Part shown: positions 17,401 to 29,611 of the stretch, one piece after another
Position numbering within the stretch: the stretch's first letter is position 1
Layout of the letters: every line of letters begins with the position of its first letter
Assembly (NCBI RefSeq): GCF_024346315.1
Contig: NZ_JAGQCS010000010.1
Coordinates: 1-64,000 of the forward strand
Origin: Cyanobium sp. ATX 6F1
Lineage (GTDB): Bacteria > Cyanobacteriota > Cyanobacteriia > PCC-6307 > Cyanobiaceae
Length of the DNA: 64,000 nucleotides
Reading direction: 5' to 3'
The notes under the pieces: generated by a model
What the model was told of the DNA's origin: nothing
Database searches by the model: none
The model's input: only the letters and a program-made list of their open reading frames with translations
Program-made: the position numbers and the translations under genes

Positions 17401-18317
17401 GCGATCAGGAGCAGCGACCGTTGCCGGCGGTGTTGTTGCTGGCCTATCGGCGCCCTGACACCACGGCCCTGGTGCTTGAGGCCCTGCGTCAGGTGCGCCC
17501 CCCGCGCCTTTTCGTGGCCTGCGATGGGCCTCGCCCCGGGGATCCGGCCGAAGCCCAGGCCTGCGCCGCCACCCGAGCTCTGATTGAAAGCGAGGTGGAC
17601 TGGCCCTGCGCGTGTCATTGGCATCTGCGCAACGAGCACTTGGGCTGCCGCCGCGGGGTGAGCGAAGCGATCAGCTGGTTCTTCGAGCAGGTAGAGGAGG
17701 GCATCATCCTGGAGGACGACATCGTGGCTTCACCGCGCTTTTTTTCGTTCTGCTCGGAGCTGCTGGAGCACTACCGGAACGACACGCGGATTGGGGTGAT
17801 CAGCGGCAGCAATTTCCAACCCCAGCGCCCCCGCGACGGGGCCAGTTACTACTTCTCCCTCTACAACCACGGCTGGGGCTGGGCCAGTTGGCGACGGGCC
17901 TGGGCGACCTATGACGCCGAGCTGGAGGGCTGGCCTGCCTTCCGCGATCAGGGTTGGCTGGAGGACTTGGGTGGGAAGCGTTTCGCCCGGTACTGGAGCC
18001 GCTGCCTGGAGCGGGTGCATGGCGGAGAGTGCGATACCTGGGACTACATCTGGACCTACAGCTGCTGGCGCCAGGGCCTGCTCACCTGTCTGCCGGCCGT
18101 GAACCTGGTGACCAATGTGGGCTTCGGCCACCCCCAGGCGACCCACACCAACACGGGATCCACGCCCCATGGGTCGATCGGCGATCTGGAGGCGCCCCTG
18201 CGCCATCCCGCCCAGTGCTTGCCAGATGGACGGGCTGATCGTCATACCTTCCTCACCCAATTCCAGCCGCCCCTGGCGCTGCGGGCGCTCGGTCGATTGC
18301 GTCGGCTGCTGGCCTGA
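17397..18317 (+). CDS. GNT-I/HlpA-like glycosyltransferase
   Basis: A 306-residue GT-A type glycosyltransferase. It begins with [20 protein letters not shown], has FVACDGPR, the acidic motif [14 protein letters not shown] (likely metal/nucleotide site), and the aromatic region [19 protein letters not shown]. This pattern is seen in HlpA-like and N-acetylglucosaminyltransferase-I-like bacterial enzymes. Sugar and acceptor are unknown. It opens the polysaccharide cluster and ends 3 bp from the end of the convergent GT4 gene. Confidence 0.82.
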   Translation: MSDQEQRPLPAVLLLAYRRPDTTALVLEALRQVRPPRLFVACDGPRPGDPAEAQACAATRALIESEVDWPCACHWHLRNEHLGCRRGVSEAISWFFEQVEEGIILEDDIVASPRFFSFCSELLEHYRNDTRIGVISGSNFQPQRPRDGASYYFSLYNHGWGWASWRRAWATYDAELEGWPAFRDQGWLEDLGGKRFARYWSRCLERVHGGECDTWDYIWTYSCWRQGLLTCLPAVNLVTNVGFGHPQATHTNTGSTPHGSIGDLEAPLRHPAQCLPDGRADRHTFLTQFQPPLALRALGRLRRLLA

Positions 18318-18319
18318 CC

Positions 18320-19399
18320 TCACCTCAAGGAGCGGTAGAAGCTGCGGTAATCCGCCACCATTCGCTCCAGGCTGAAATGGTGACTTAGCTCAGCGGCCTG
18401 GGTGCGGGACAGGCGCTCACTCGGCCGGGGGAGTGGGCCCGCAGAGGAAAGGGCTGATCTCCACTGGTCGGGGTTCTGGGGGTCCAGCAGCTCCACGAAG
18501 GACCCGCCGATTTCCCGGTGAACGGCCAGATCCGAGGCCAGCACGGGGGCATCGCAGGCCAGGGCTTCGATCAAAGGCAGGGAGAATCCCTCCGCCAGGC
18601 TGGGCACCAGCACCGCCCTGCAGTGGCGGTAGAGCCAGGCCAGCTGGGCATCGTCGGGGTTGAGGGTGCGCACGCGCCCCTGGAGGCCCCGCTGGCGCAT
18701 CTGGTGCCGCTCCCGCCGGCTCAAGGGGCCGCCGCCCACCAGCACCAGGTGCTGGGGCAATGCGGCCAACACCTCGAACAGCGCCGTGGTGTTCTTGAAG
18801 CCGCCCCGACGACCGACGAAAAGGTGGAACGGCTGAGCGGGGACCCCGGGGCAGGGTCGTGGGGTGAGATCGAAAAAGCGGGTCCCGTGGTGGATCACCC
18901 GGGTTCTGCCGGCCAGGGCTGGGGCGAGGGTGGCCAGGTCGGCGGCGCTGCTGGCGCTGACGGCAACGATCGCATCGCTGGCTTCGAGCCAGGCCCGCTT
19001 CTGCACCCGGTGGCCCCCGCGCCCCAGGGGGGCCAGCTGCGGCAGGCGTTCGGGGGTCATGTCGTGGAGGGTCGACACCAGGGGGAAGGGGAGCCCCCGC
19101 GGAGGGGCCGCACCCAGGTAATAGGTGGCATGGAGCAGGTCCAAGCCGCCCAGGGCCACCGTTGGCGCCCAGGCTTCGCTTGGCGCTGGGTCGAGCCCTA
19201 GACGGCCCAGCAGCTGAAAGACCTGGATCGGCAGCCGGAGCAGGCCTGGAGCCCGAAGGTGCTGGTTACCGTGGAGACGAAACGTCAGTCGGACGTCAAG
19301 TTCAGCGTTGGGGAGGCCGGCGATCAGATCGGCGAAACAGCGGCTGATCCCTCCCTGCCTCAGGAGTCGGAAGATCTGATGATCGAATCCGATCCGCAT
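18320..19399 (-). CDS. family 4 glycosyltransferase
   Basis: A 359-residue GT-B enzyme (RfaB/WbaZ type). N-terminal MRIGFDHQIFRLLRQGGISR is the donor-side glycine loop; LLHATYYLG and VSTLHDMTPERLP follow. The C-terminal domain has FLFVGRRGGFKNTTAL-like residues and VPSLAEGFSLPLIEALACDAP, the conserved E-x7-E region. ATG 19399 was preferred over the open frame to 19537. It probably adds mannose, rhamnose or similar to a surface polymer. It is divergent from the next gene. Confidence 0.88.
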   Translation of the reverse strand: MRIGFDHQIFRLLRQGGISRCFADLIAGLPNAELDVRLTFRLHGNQHLRAPGLLRLPIQVFQLLGRLGLDPAPSEAWAPTVALGGLDLLHATYYLGAAPPRGLPFPLVSTLHDMTPERLPQLAPLGRGGHRVQKRAWLEASDAIVAVSASSAADLATLAPALAGRTRVIHHGTRFFDLTPRPCPGVPAQPFHLFVGRRGGFKNTTALFEVLAALPQHLVLVGGGPLSRRERHQMRQRGLQGRVRTLNPDDAQLAWLYRHCRAVLVPSLAEGFSLPLIEALACDAPVLASDLAVHREIGGSFVELLDPQNPDQWRSALSSAGPLPRPSERLSRTQAAELSHHFSLERMVADYRSFYRSLR

Positions 19400-19484
19400 C
19401 ACAATTTCTGTTGGATCAGACCCTTTCTTACTGGTGCTCAATGTCAAATCTATGTTAAGTCCAGCGGGGGTGCTGGAGGGGGCA

Positions 19485-20318
19485 ATGACCTTGAAGCCAC
19501 AGGTCTTGATGAGTGTTTTGACGATCTGTCGTGACAACTCTGAAGCCTTGAGCGAAACGCTGGATTCGATAGCGAGCCAGCGGTTTCAGAGTGGAGAGCT
19601 TGGGTTGGAGGTGATCGTGGTTGACGGCTCCGAGTCCCTTGGCTGTTTCCATGAGACAGAGCGGCACCGGCCGCAGCTGGCCCAACAGGGGTGGCAGATG
19701 CGCTGGATGGAGCGGCCCGCCCGCGGCATTTATGACGCCCTCAATGCGGCTTTAACCCTTGCCAGGGGCCGATGGTTGCAGGTGCTGCCTGCGGGTGATC
19801 TTTACGCCGATGATCGGAGTCTTGAACGACTGCTGGCCCATGGCCGGCGGCGGTTGGATGCCGGACGCCCCCCGGCGGCGGTGTTCGGTCAGGCTTGGGT
19901 GGAGGTGCCGGGCCGCCCCCTGCGCTGGCTGACGCCCGATTCACGCGTTCGTTCGATGACCGCCTGGTTGGGGCGGATGGTGCCCTGCCATCAAGCTTTT
20001 TTGTTCGATGGCGACTGGGCCCGGGCCCATCCCTACCCCGCCGACAGTTCGATCTATGGCGATCGGCCGGTGATGCGGGCCGCCCTGGCCGCCAGCGGCT
20101 CTGAGGCCTACCTGGCGGAGCCCGTCTGCCGCTTCAGGCTTGGGGGGGTCTCCAGTGGACTGCCCGGTGGCCGCGAACTCCTGCGCCGCTGGCGGGATCC
20201 AGCTCTGGGGCGTAGCGGCCGTGTCAATGAGGCCATCAAGGCCTTGGTGCGCCCCCTCGCTGGGGGGTATCCCCACCTGATGCGCGCCAGGGCCGCCTGG
20301 ATGGGGTGGCGCTACTGA
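19485..20318 (+). CDS. family 2 glycosyltransferase
   Basis: A 277-residue GT-A enzyme. It has MSVLTICRDNSEALSETLDS, VIVVDGSES, and RGIYDALNAALTLARGRWLQ followed by VLPAGDLY, the WcaA/colanic-acid-type motif in which GD is near the metal site. ATG 19485 has a good Shine-Dalgarno (GGAGGGGG) just upstream; ATG 19434 and 19509 are alternatives. It overlaps the next gene by 1 bp (TGATG), so genes from here to 22839 are a tight operon. Confidence 0.86.
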   Translation: MTLKPQVLMSVLTICRDNSEALSETLDSIASQRFQSGELGLEVIVVDGSESLGCFHETERHRPQLAQQGWQMRWMERPARGIYDALNAALTLARGRWLQVLPAGDLYADDRSLERLLAHGRRRLDAGRPPAAVFGQAWVEVPGRPLRWLTPDSRVRSMTAWLGRMVPCHQAFLFDGDWARAHPYPADSSIYGDRPVMRAALAASGSEAYLAEPVCRFRLGGVSSGLPGGRELLRRWRDPALGRSGRVNEAIKALVRPLAGGYPHLMRARAAWMGWRY

Positions 20319-21181
20319 TGCCACGCCTCTCGATCGTCACCCCGTTCCGCAACGCCGAGGTGTTCCTTCCGGACCTGGTGCGCACCCTTCAGCAGCAGAC
20401 CTTTCGCGACTGGGAGTGCCTGTTGGTCGATGACGATTCCGAGGACCGCAGCGCCGAGGTGTTGACCCGCTGCATTGCTGGCGATCGCCGCTTTCGGCAA
20501 CTGCCCATGCCTGCAGACGCTTCCAGGAGAGTTGGCCAACGCTTGCCTGCCCGGCCCCGCAACCATGGGCTGGCGCATGTGGGCAGTCCACTGGTGGCCT
20601 TCCTCGACTGTGACGACCTCTGGCACCCCCGCAAGCTGGAGCATCAGTTGGCCTTCCACCAGGCCGGGGGGCTAGATCTTTCTGTGACCGCCTACGGGCG
20701 CTTCCGGACTTTGGGACAGCCCCTGCTGGCGGTGCGCTGTCCACCGGAGCGGTTGGTCTTGGAGCAGATGCGCCAGTCCAATCCGATTCCCATGCTCACG
20801 GTCCTGGTCCGCGCTGAGCTGCTGGAGGGGGGGTTCCCACTGGTCCCCCATGAGGACTACCTGCTCTGGCTGAACCTCCGGCGCGACCATCCGGATCTGC
20901 GCTATGGGGTCTTGCCGTCGTTGCTGGCTTTTTACAGGCTCCACGACGCCAACCATTCTCGCCATCTTTTTCAGGTCACCGCCTGGACCTATGGGGTCTT
21001 CCGCCACCACGGGCTGGACCACGCCGCCGCCTTGCGTCAGTTGATGCTCTGGGGATCCAGGCATGCCCTGCAGGTGGTGTCTGAGCGCCGTCTGGTGCCT
21101 CCCCCTGTCTCGATCACCTCGCCCCTCAATGCCTTGCTGGGGGGGGCACCCCTGGTGGCCTCTCTGTTTGCCCAGGTCTGA
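20318..21181 (+). CDS. family 2 glycosyltransferase
   Basis: A 287-residue GT-A enzyme. The N-terminus RLSIVTPFRNAEVFLPDLV is the nucleotide-sugar strand, LLVDDDSEDRS the first acidic motif, and VAFLDCDDLWHPRKLEHQL the DxD motif; HEDYLLWLNL is the acceptor-side motif. The substrate is unknown. ATG 20318 overlaps the stop of the previous gene; the stop overlaps the next ATG by 1 bp. Confidence 0.88.
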   Translation: MPRLSIVTPFRNAEVFLPDLVRTLQQQTFRDWECLLVDDDSEDRSAEVLTRCIAGDRRFRQLPMPADASRRVGQRLPARPRNHGLAHVGSPLVAFLDCDDLWHPRKLEHQLAFHQAGGLDLSVTAYGRFRTLGQPLLAVRCPPERLVLEQMRQSNPIPMLTVLVRAELLEGGFPLVPHEDYLLWLNLRRDHPDLRYGVLPSLLAFYRLHDANHSRHLFQVTAWTYGVFRHHGLDHAAALRQLMLWGSRHALQVVSERRLVPPPVSITSPLNALLGGAPLVASLFAQV

Positions 21182-22839
21182 TGGGGCTCCCAGACCGCTC
21201 CGCAGGCCCGCTCTGGGGGCGGCTCTGGCGTCAGCTGGGCCGCCGCCGCCGGAGGCAGCTGGCCCTGGCCTCCGGCCTGATGCTGTTGAGCGGCGCCCTG
21301 GAGATGGTCTCGGTGGCAGCGGTGGCGCCGTTGCTGGTGGGGCTGATGCAGTGGGGCCAGGGGGCGCGGATCTGGGTGGCCTGGCTGTTCTGTGGGGCGG
21401 TGGTGGCTGCGGCCCTGGTGCGCCTAGCCAACCTTCAGGTGACGGCCCAGCTGGCGGCAGCCATTGGCGCTGACCTGGGGGAGGCGGCTTTCCGCCGCAC
21501 CCTCGGGCGGCCCTACGGCGAGCATCTGCTGCTGGATGGAAGCCGGGTGGTGGCGATCCTGGCGCCGCAGCAGCGGCAGCTGATCACCCAGGTGCTCCAG
21601 CAGGGCCTGCAGCTGGTGAGCGCCACCCTGTTGGCGGTCGCGATTGTGGGGGTGCTGGCAGCCCTGGCCTGGCAGGTGTTGCTGCCGGTGGCGCTGGTCG
21701 TGGCCGTCAGTTACAGCCTTCTCACCCTCGCCAGCCGGGCCCGCTTGCGCCGCCAGGGGCGTGAGGCCGTGGGCTTGCAGCGGCAGCTGATCCGATTGAT
21801 TCAGGACAACCTGGCGGCGATTCGTTCGCTGCTGCTGCGGGGCGGTGCCGAGACGGTGGCGGCGGGGTATGGGGCGATCGAGCGACGCATGCGCCGTCTT
21901 GAGGCTGCCAATTCCGTTCTTACCGCCCTGCCGCGCTACCTGCTGGAGCCTCTGGGGATGGTGGGCATCGCCTTCACCGGTCTGGTGCTGCTGGCGCGGG
22001 GCCAGACACCGCTCCAGGTTTTGCCCACCCTGGGGCTACTGGCGTTTGCGGCCCAGCGATTGCTGCCCCTGAGCCAGCAGATCTGGGTGGGCTGGGCCTC
22101 GCTCACCTCCGGCACGGCCCTGCTGGAGGATCTCCTGGGCCTGTTGGAACGGCCGGAGATCCTGCCGCGGCCGCCGCTGACAGCGCTGGAGGACTGGCGG
22201 CGCGTGGCCCTGGAGGGCGTGAGCTTCGCCTATGCCCCCGAGGCTGGTCCAGTGCTCCTTGGTTTCGAGCTCCAGTTGGATCGTGGGGAGTGGCTGGGGC
22301 TGTGGGGTCCGTCGGGGGCGGGCAAGAGCACGGTGCTGGATCTGCTCCTGGGACTGTTGCCCGCTGATCGGGGGCACCTGCGCCTGGATGGGGCGATCCT
22401 CGAGCCCGAGTCGCTGCCCCTGCGGCGTTGGCAGGCGGGCCTGGCCCATGTGGGTCAGGCGGTGCCCCTGGTGGCTGGAACGGTGGCGGCCAATGTGGCC
22501 CTCGGCGCCGGTGAATCAGGGCTGGAGCTCGCTCAGCTGGCGGCGCTGGCCGAGCTCACGGGTCTGACGGAGCTGCTGGGGCGGGAGGTGGGTGAAGCGG
22601 GGCGGAGCTTGAGCGGGGGCCAGCGCCAGCGGGTGGGTCTGGCCCGAGCCCTGGCGGCACCGTTGTCGCTTCTGGTGCTGGATGAGGCCACCAGCGCCCT
22701 CGACCTGGAGGCGGAACGGCAGCTCTTGACCCGCCTGCGGGTGGCGCGCCCCCACCTGACACTGTTGCTGGTCAGCCACCGCCGCGCCAGCCTTGAACTC
22801 TGCGACAGGGTCCTGGACCTGAGGGCAAGCCATGGCTGA
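21181..22839 (+). CDS. ABC exporter, membrane plus ATPase half-transporter
   Basis: A 552-residue type-1 ABC exporter. The first ~320 residues hold about six hydrophobic segments; the ATPase follows with Walker A GPSGAGKST near residue 377, signature LSGGQRQRVGLARALA near 477, Walker B LLVLDEATSALD and H-loop VSHRR. Length and position among glycosyltransferases suggest a flippase for lipid-linked oligosaccharide (MsbA/PglK-like). It probably works as a homodimer. It overlaps both neighbours. Confidence 0.9.
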   Translation: MGLPDRSAGPLWGRLWRQLGRRRRRQLALASGLMLLSGALEMVSVAAVAPLLVGLMQWGQGARIWVAWLFCGAVVAAALVRLANLQVTAQLAAAIGADLGEAAFRRTLGRPYGEHLLLDGSRVVAILAPQQRQLITQVLQQGLQLVSATLLAVAIVGVLAALAWQVLLPVALVVAVSYSLLTLASRARLRRQGREAVGLQRQLIRLIQDNLAAIRSLLLRGGAETVAAGYGAIERRMRRLEAANSVLTALPRYLLEPLGMVGIAFTGLVLLARGQTPLQVLPTLGLLAFAAQRLLPLSQQIWVGWASLTSGTALLEDLLGLLERPEILPRPPLTALEDWRRVALEGVSFAYAPEAGPVLLGFELQLDRGEWLGLWGPSGAGKSTVLDLLLGLLPADRGHLRLDGAILEPESLPLRRWQAGLAHVGQAVPLVAGTVAANVALGAGESGLELAQLAALAELTGLTELLGREVGEAGRSLSGGQRQRVGLARALAAPLSLLVLDEATSALDLEAERQLLTRLRVARPHLTLLLVSHRRASLELCDRVLDLRASHG

Positions 22840-23062
22840 ACTGGAGCCGCCCTCCCGGGTTCAGCTGGCGCTGCGGGCAGCCTCGCTGTTGCTTCTGTTC
22901 CTGGTGTCGGCGTTCGCAGGAGGTTGGTTCCTCTACGGGATGGTCCAGGTGTTTTCGGGCTCGTTCACGCTCATGCCGTCCCCGCCTTCGCCGGAACGAC
23001 AGCCGCGTCTCGGGGAGACCCTACGGGCCCCTGAGCGTGGGCGGGCTGACCCCAATCGCTAG
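22832..23062 (+). CDS. small membrane protein, unknown
   Basis: A 76-residue protein with one or two hydrophobic segments (LALRAASLLLLFLVSAFAGG, then WFLYGMVQVF) and a hydrophilic Pro/Arg-rich tail. It overlaps the ABC exporter gene by 8 bp and precedes the large glycosyltransferase. I recognise no family. Close coupling suggests it serves the exporter or the next enzyme. The open frame and tight spacing support it being real. Confidence 0.65.
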   Translation: MAELEPPSRVQLALRAASLLLLFLVSAFAGGWFLYGMVQVFSGSFTLMPSPPSPERQPRLGETLRAPERGRADPNR

Positions 23063-23090
23063 CGTTAGGCCTCAGCGGAAGTTAACGCCG

Positions 23091-25634
23091 GTGTGGATCG
23101 AGGTCACGGCCCGCGCCCAGCTCCCGGTCTACGGCTGCTCCACCCCGGTGAGGTTCCGGTTCACCGACGGCCAGATCGATGAGCAGCGGCTGGCCATCTG
23201 CGACGTGGTGGCCACCGAGCGTTTCTTCTGGAAACTGGAGGCCAGCCCGAGCGTGATCGAGGCGCCCGAGGCGGCCTCGCCGATGGAGCTGACGTTCCGG
23301 GAGGTGGGGGAGCGCACGGCCCGGCTGGGGATGGTGCGCCAGCTCAGCGCCGACGACCCCTTCACCCTCTACGACGATCCGCTGGTGCTGCAGCGTGAGC
23401 TGGAGCAAAGCGGCGTGGAGGCCACCGAGCGGATCTGGAACCGCTATCGCCGTTTCCTGCAGGATCGCGAGCGGCCCCTGTTCGCCGCCCATCCGCTCAG
23501 CAGCCGCCACTACCCCCAGGGGGTGCGGCCGGAAGGCGAGGCGCTGGAGATGATCCGCTGGTTGGCGCCATTGGCGAACCAAGGGGCCGTGGCCGAGGTG
23601 CCTCTGGTGAGCGTGATCGTGCCCTGCTACGGCAAGTTGCCGGTCACCCTGCGCTGCCTGGAGAGCCTGCTGGCGGAGCGCACGTATCAGCGCCACTCGC
23701 TCTGCCGGGTGGAGCTGGTGGTGCTCGATGACGCCTCCCCCGACGGCTCAGGTGCCCAGCTGGCCGCCCTCGATGGCCTCGGCCCGATTCGGGTGCTGCG
23801 CAATGCCGAAAACCTCGGCTTTCTGCGCACCTGCAACCGAGGCGCCGCCGTAGCGGAGGGCGATTACCTCTGCTTTCTCAACAACGACACCGTCGTCACC
23901 CACGGTTGGCTGGAGGAGCTGGTGGACAGCTTCCGCCTGTTCCCCGGCACCGGCCTGGTGGGCTCGATGCTGCTTTACCCCGATGGGCGCCTGCAGGAGG
24001 CGGGGGGGATTGTGTGGCGTGACGGCAGCGCCTGGAACTATGGCCGCGGCAGCGATCCGCGCTCACCCGAGGTGCGCTTCGCCCGCGATGTGGATTACGT
24101 GTCAGGGGCCTCGATCGTGGTACCCACGGCCCTGTTCCGGGAGTTGGGGGGCTTCGACAACCGCTATGTGCCCGCGTACTACGAGGACACCGATCTGGCC
24201 CTTCAGATTCGCGAACGCGGTCTGCGGGTGATCGTGCAGCCCAGCTCGCGGGTGATCCATTTCGAGGGGGTGAGCGGCGGCCGTGATGAGGAATCCGGCG
24301 CCAAGCGGCACCAGGCACGCAACGGCCAACTGTTCCGGCGCAAGTGGGCCGAGCGGCTGGCGGGCCATGCCCCCAACGGCGAGAACCCGCTGATCGAGCG
24401 CAACCGAGGCCGCATCGGCCGGTTGCTGGTGCTGGAGATGACCACGCCCACGCCCGATCAGGACGCCGGCTCGCTCTACATGTTCAACATCCTGATGGCG
24501 TTGGTGCAGCTGGGCTACGACGTCAGCTTCATCGCCGTCGACAACCTGCAATTCATGCCGGAGTACAGCAGCGCCCTGGAGCGCCTTGGCGTGCGGGTGC
24601 TGGTGCATCCCCATCTGAGCTCGGTGGCCGAGCACCTGGAGGTGGAGGGCAGCAGCTACGACGGGCTGCTGCTGGCGCGGCCGGAGGTGGCGGAGCGCTG
24701 CCTGGAGGCGATCAAGCGCCACGCCCCCCATGCGCGGTTGATGTATTACACCCATGACCTGCACCACCTGCGCATGGAGCGCCAGCGGGCGCTCGATCCG
24801 TCTTCGGTGAGCGAGGCCGCGATGGCGGCGATGCGGGCCCTCGAGAAGGAGATCGTGGATGTGGTGGACGGGGTGCTCTACCTCAGCGAGACGGAGCAGC
24901 GGGAGGCGGAGACGCGGCTCGAGCCCCGTGGGAGGGGTTATGTGCTGCCGCCGGTTGTGGAGTCTGAACCGGGGCCCAAGGGCTTCGCGCAGCGCTCTGG
25001 CGTGGTGTTCATCGGCGGCTTTGGCCACCCGCCGAACACCGATGCGGTGCTGTGGTTCGTGTCGGAGGTGATGCCGCTGCTGCGGGCTGCCGGGGCGGGC
25101 ATCAGCTTCCACGTGGTGGGCTCCAATCCGCCCCAGGAGGTGATCGATCTGGCCGGCCCCGATGTGGAAATCCACGGCTATCTGGCCGACCTGGAGCCGT
25201 TCCTGGGGGACCGGCGGCTGGCGGTGGCGCCCTTGCGTTACGGGGCGGGAGTGAAGGGCAAGATGCTCACCGCCATGGCGGCGGGACTGCCGATCGTGGC
25301 CACCACCATTGCCGCCGAGGGGCTGGCGCTGCGCCATGGGATCACCTTCCTCAAGGGCGACGACGCCGGGGCCCTGGCTGCGGCGGTGCTGGAGCTGTAT
25401 GGCTCCCAGACCCTCTGGGAGGAAGTGCGGGAGGCGGCCCTGGGCCATGGGCGCAAGGGCTGGGGCGGCGTGGCTTGCCGGGAGGCGCTCTGGCGGATCT
25501 GCGCTGATGTGGGCCTGCCGGCCCCCGCGGACGACGCCCAGCTGGGGGAGGCGCTGACCTACAGGCCGGAGCTGGTGCGGCGTCTGGGGGGCGATGAGCT
25601 TGTGGCCTGTTACAACCTCCGGCAACTGGCCTGA
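23091..25634 (+). CDS. bifunctional GT2-GT4 glycosyltransferase
   Basis: An 847-residue two-domain enzyme. A GT2 domain begins near residue 172 (VSVIVPCYGKLPVTLRCLES), with VVLDDASPDGS and LCFLNNDTVVTHGWLEEL, and the GGFDNRY...YYEDTDLALQI motif. From about residue 443 a GT4-like domain follows: VLEMTTPTPDQDAGS, then GGFGHPPNTDAVLWFVSEV and VAPLRYGAGVKGKML. GTG 23091 is preferred over GTG 23037, which would overlap the small membrane gene. Such tandem enzymes extend long O-antigen or S-layer glycans. The protein at 51.1-52.8 kb is a paralogue of its GT2 half. Confidence 0.88.
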   Translation: MWIEVTARAQLPVYGCSTPVRFRFTDGQIDEQRLAICDVVATERFFWKLEASPSVIEAPEAASPMELTFREVGERTARLGMVRQLSADDPFTLYDDPLVLQRELEQSGVEATERIWNRYRRFLQDRERPLFAAHPLSSRHYPQGVRPEGEALEMIRWLAPLANQGAVAEVPLVSVIVPCYGKLPVTLRCLESLLAERTYQRHSLCRVELVVLDDASPDGSGAQLAALDGLGPIRVLRNAENLGFLRTCNRGAAVAEGDYLCFLNNDTVVTHGWLEELVDSFRLFPGTGLVGSMLLYPDGRLQEAGGIVWRDGSAWNYGRGSDPRSPEVRFARDVDYVSGASIVVPTALFRELGGFDNRYVPAYYEDTDLALQIRERGLRVIVQPSSRVIHFEGVSGGRDEESGAKRHQARNGQLFRRKWAERLAGHAPNGENPLIERNRGRIGRLLVLEMTTPTPDQDAGSLYMFNILMALVQLGYDVSFIAVDNLQFMPEYSSALERLGVRVLVHPHLSSVAEHLEVEGSSYDGLLLARPEVAERCLEAIKRHAPHARLMYYTHDLHHLRMERQRALDPSSVSEAAMAAMRALEKEIVDVVDGVLYLSETEQREAETRLEPRGRGYVLPPVVESEPGPKGFAQRSGVVFIGGFGHPPNTDAVLWFVSEVMPLLRAAGAGISFHVVGSNPPQEVIDLAGPDVEIHGYLADLEPFLGDRRLAVAPLRYGAGVKGKMLTAMAAGLPIVATTIAAEGLALRHGITFLKGDDAGALAAAVLELYGSQTLWEEVREAALGHGRKGWGGVACREALWRICADVGLPAPADDAQLGEALTYRPELVRRLGGDELVACYNLRQLA

Positions 25635-25644
25635 GGTTGATGGG

Positions 25645-26208
25645 TCAGGGCAGAAGGGGCAGCCGGTCGGCGGGTTGATCCTTCAGCCGGGGGTTGGCCC
25701 GGTCCTTGGCCGAGAGCTGCAGCGGCGCGCCGGCCTCCAGGGTTGGCCAGGCGATCGCCAGATCCGGGTCATCCCAGGCGATGCCCTGTTCCGAAGGGGG
25801 GTGGTAGTAGTCGCTGCAGAGGTAGCAGAAATCGGCCAGCGCGCTGAGCACCAGAAAGCCGTGGGCAAAGCCGGGCGGCACCCAGAGCTGGTGGTGCTGC
25901 AGGTCATCAAGCACGGCCCCCACCCACATACCGAAGCTGGGGGAGCCGTGGCGCACGTCGACGGCCACATCGAAGACGCTGCCCCTGGCGCAGCGCACAA
26001 GCTTGCCCTGGGTCTGCACCAGTTGGTAGTGGAGGCCGCGCAGCACGCCGCGGCCGGAGCGGCTCTGGTTGTGCTGCAACAGGGGCGGGATGCCGGCCGC
26101 TTCCAGCTCCGATTGGCGCGCCGTTTCGACGAAGAAGCCGCGTTCGTCGCCGAACACCTTGGGCTTGAGCAGCAGCACCTCGGGAATGGACTGGGGAATG
26201 ATCTCCAT
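25645..26208 (-). CDS. rfbC: dTDP-4-dehydrorhamnose 3,5-epimerase
   Basis: A 187-residue RmlC. It has FGDERGFFVETARQSELEAA, QHNQSRSGRGVLRGLHYQ with the catalytic His near residue 60, VAVDVRHGSPSFG and PPGFAHGFLVLS. RmlC epimerises dTDP-4-keto-6-deoxyglucose at C3 and C5 on the way to dTDP-L-rhamnose. ATG 26208 gives the family length. It is the last gene of the leftward rfbA-rfbD-protease-rfbB-rfbC operon. Confidence 0.96.
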   Translation of the reverse strand: MEIIPQSIPEVLLLKPKVFGDERGFFVETARQSELEAAGIPPLLQHNQSRSGRGVLRGLHYQLVQTQGKLVRCARGSVFDVAVDVRHGSPSFGMWVGAVLDDLQHHQLWVPPGFAHGFLVLSALADFCYLCSDYYHPPSEQGIAWDDPDLAIAWPTLEAGAPLQLSAKDRANPRLKDQPADRLPLLP

Positions 26209-26239
26209 GGGGGGTGCGCTGTGGGATCTGCTGGTGGTC

Positions 26240-28561
<2,322 letters not shown>

Positions 28562-28565
<4 letters not shown>

Positions 28566-29470
28566 GGCTGACTCTCCTCGATCAGCAAGCTCTCCAGGTA
28601 GGCCCCATAGCCGGATTTGCGCAAGGGGGCCGCCAGGGCGGAGAGGGCTTCGCCATCGATCCAGCCCTGGCGCCAGGCCACCTCTTCGGGGCAGCCGATC
28701 TTGAGGCCCTGGCGTTTTTCGAGGGTGCGGATGTAACTGCCGGCCTCATGCAAGGAATCGCAGGTGCCCGTATCCAGCCAGGCCATGCCGCGTCCGAGCA
28801 GCTCCACCTGCAGCTGGCCGGCGTCGAGATAGAGGCGGTTGAGGTCGGTGATCTCCAGCTCGCCTCTGGCGGAGGGTTTCACCTGCTTGGCCAGCTCCAC
28901 CACGCGGGAGTCATAGAAGTAGAGGCCGGTGACGGCGTAGTTGGAGGTTGGTTTGGCGGGTTTCTCCACGAGCGAAGTGACGCGCAGATCCCCGTCGAAG
29001 CCCACCACGCCATAGCGCTCAGGATCGGCGACGCGGTAGGCAAACACGGTGGCCCCATCACAGCGGGCGCTGGCGGTTTGCAGGCCACCGGAGAAGTCGT
29101 GGCCATAGAAGAGGTTGTCACCGAGCACCAGGGCGGCGGGCCTGCCGGAAAGGAAGGCTTCACCGATCAAGAAGGCCTGGGCGAGGCCATCGGGGCTGGG
29201 TTGTTCGGCGTAGCTGAGCTCCAGGCCCCAGGCCGCTCCGTCGCCGAGCAGATCGCGAAAGCGGGGCAGATCCACGGGCGTGGAGATGATCAGGATCTCG
29301 CGAATCCCCGCCAGCATCAGGGTGCTGAGCGGGTAGTAGATCATCGGCTTGTCATACACGGGCAGCAGCTGCTTGCTCACCGCCTGGGTGATCGGATGCA
29401 GACGGCTCCCGGTGCCGCCGGCCAGGATGATGCCGCGGCGCCCACTGGGGTTGGCCTGGGGGGAGGGCAT
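28562..29470 (-). CDS. rfbA: glucose-1-phosphate thymidylyltransferase
   Basis: A 302-residue RmlA. It starts [20 protein letters not shown] and has [51 protein letters not shown] and [17 protein letters not shown]. It activates glucose-1-phosphate to dTDP-glucose, the first step of the rhamnose pathway. ATG 29470 fits the family; the frame is open to 29575. First gene of the operon, so the promoter should lie between 29471 and about 29610. Confidence 0.96.
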
Positions 29471-29611
29471 CGAGAGTGACAGGGCAACCGGGCCATTGTC
29501 GAGTGACGTGGTCCTGCAGCGCGTTTGGGTGTGCTTCTTGCCCTTCCGGACCATCGCAGCTGACCCGACACCCACGCCGTAACGCTTCAGTTCCCCCGCT
29601 GGATCATCGCT

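Noticed and set aside
24102-25625. A 507-codon reverse frame inside the GT2-GT4 gene
   Set aside because: Shadow of a clear glycosyltransferase with conserved motifs on the forward strand.
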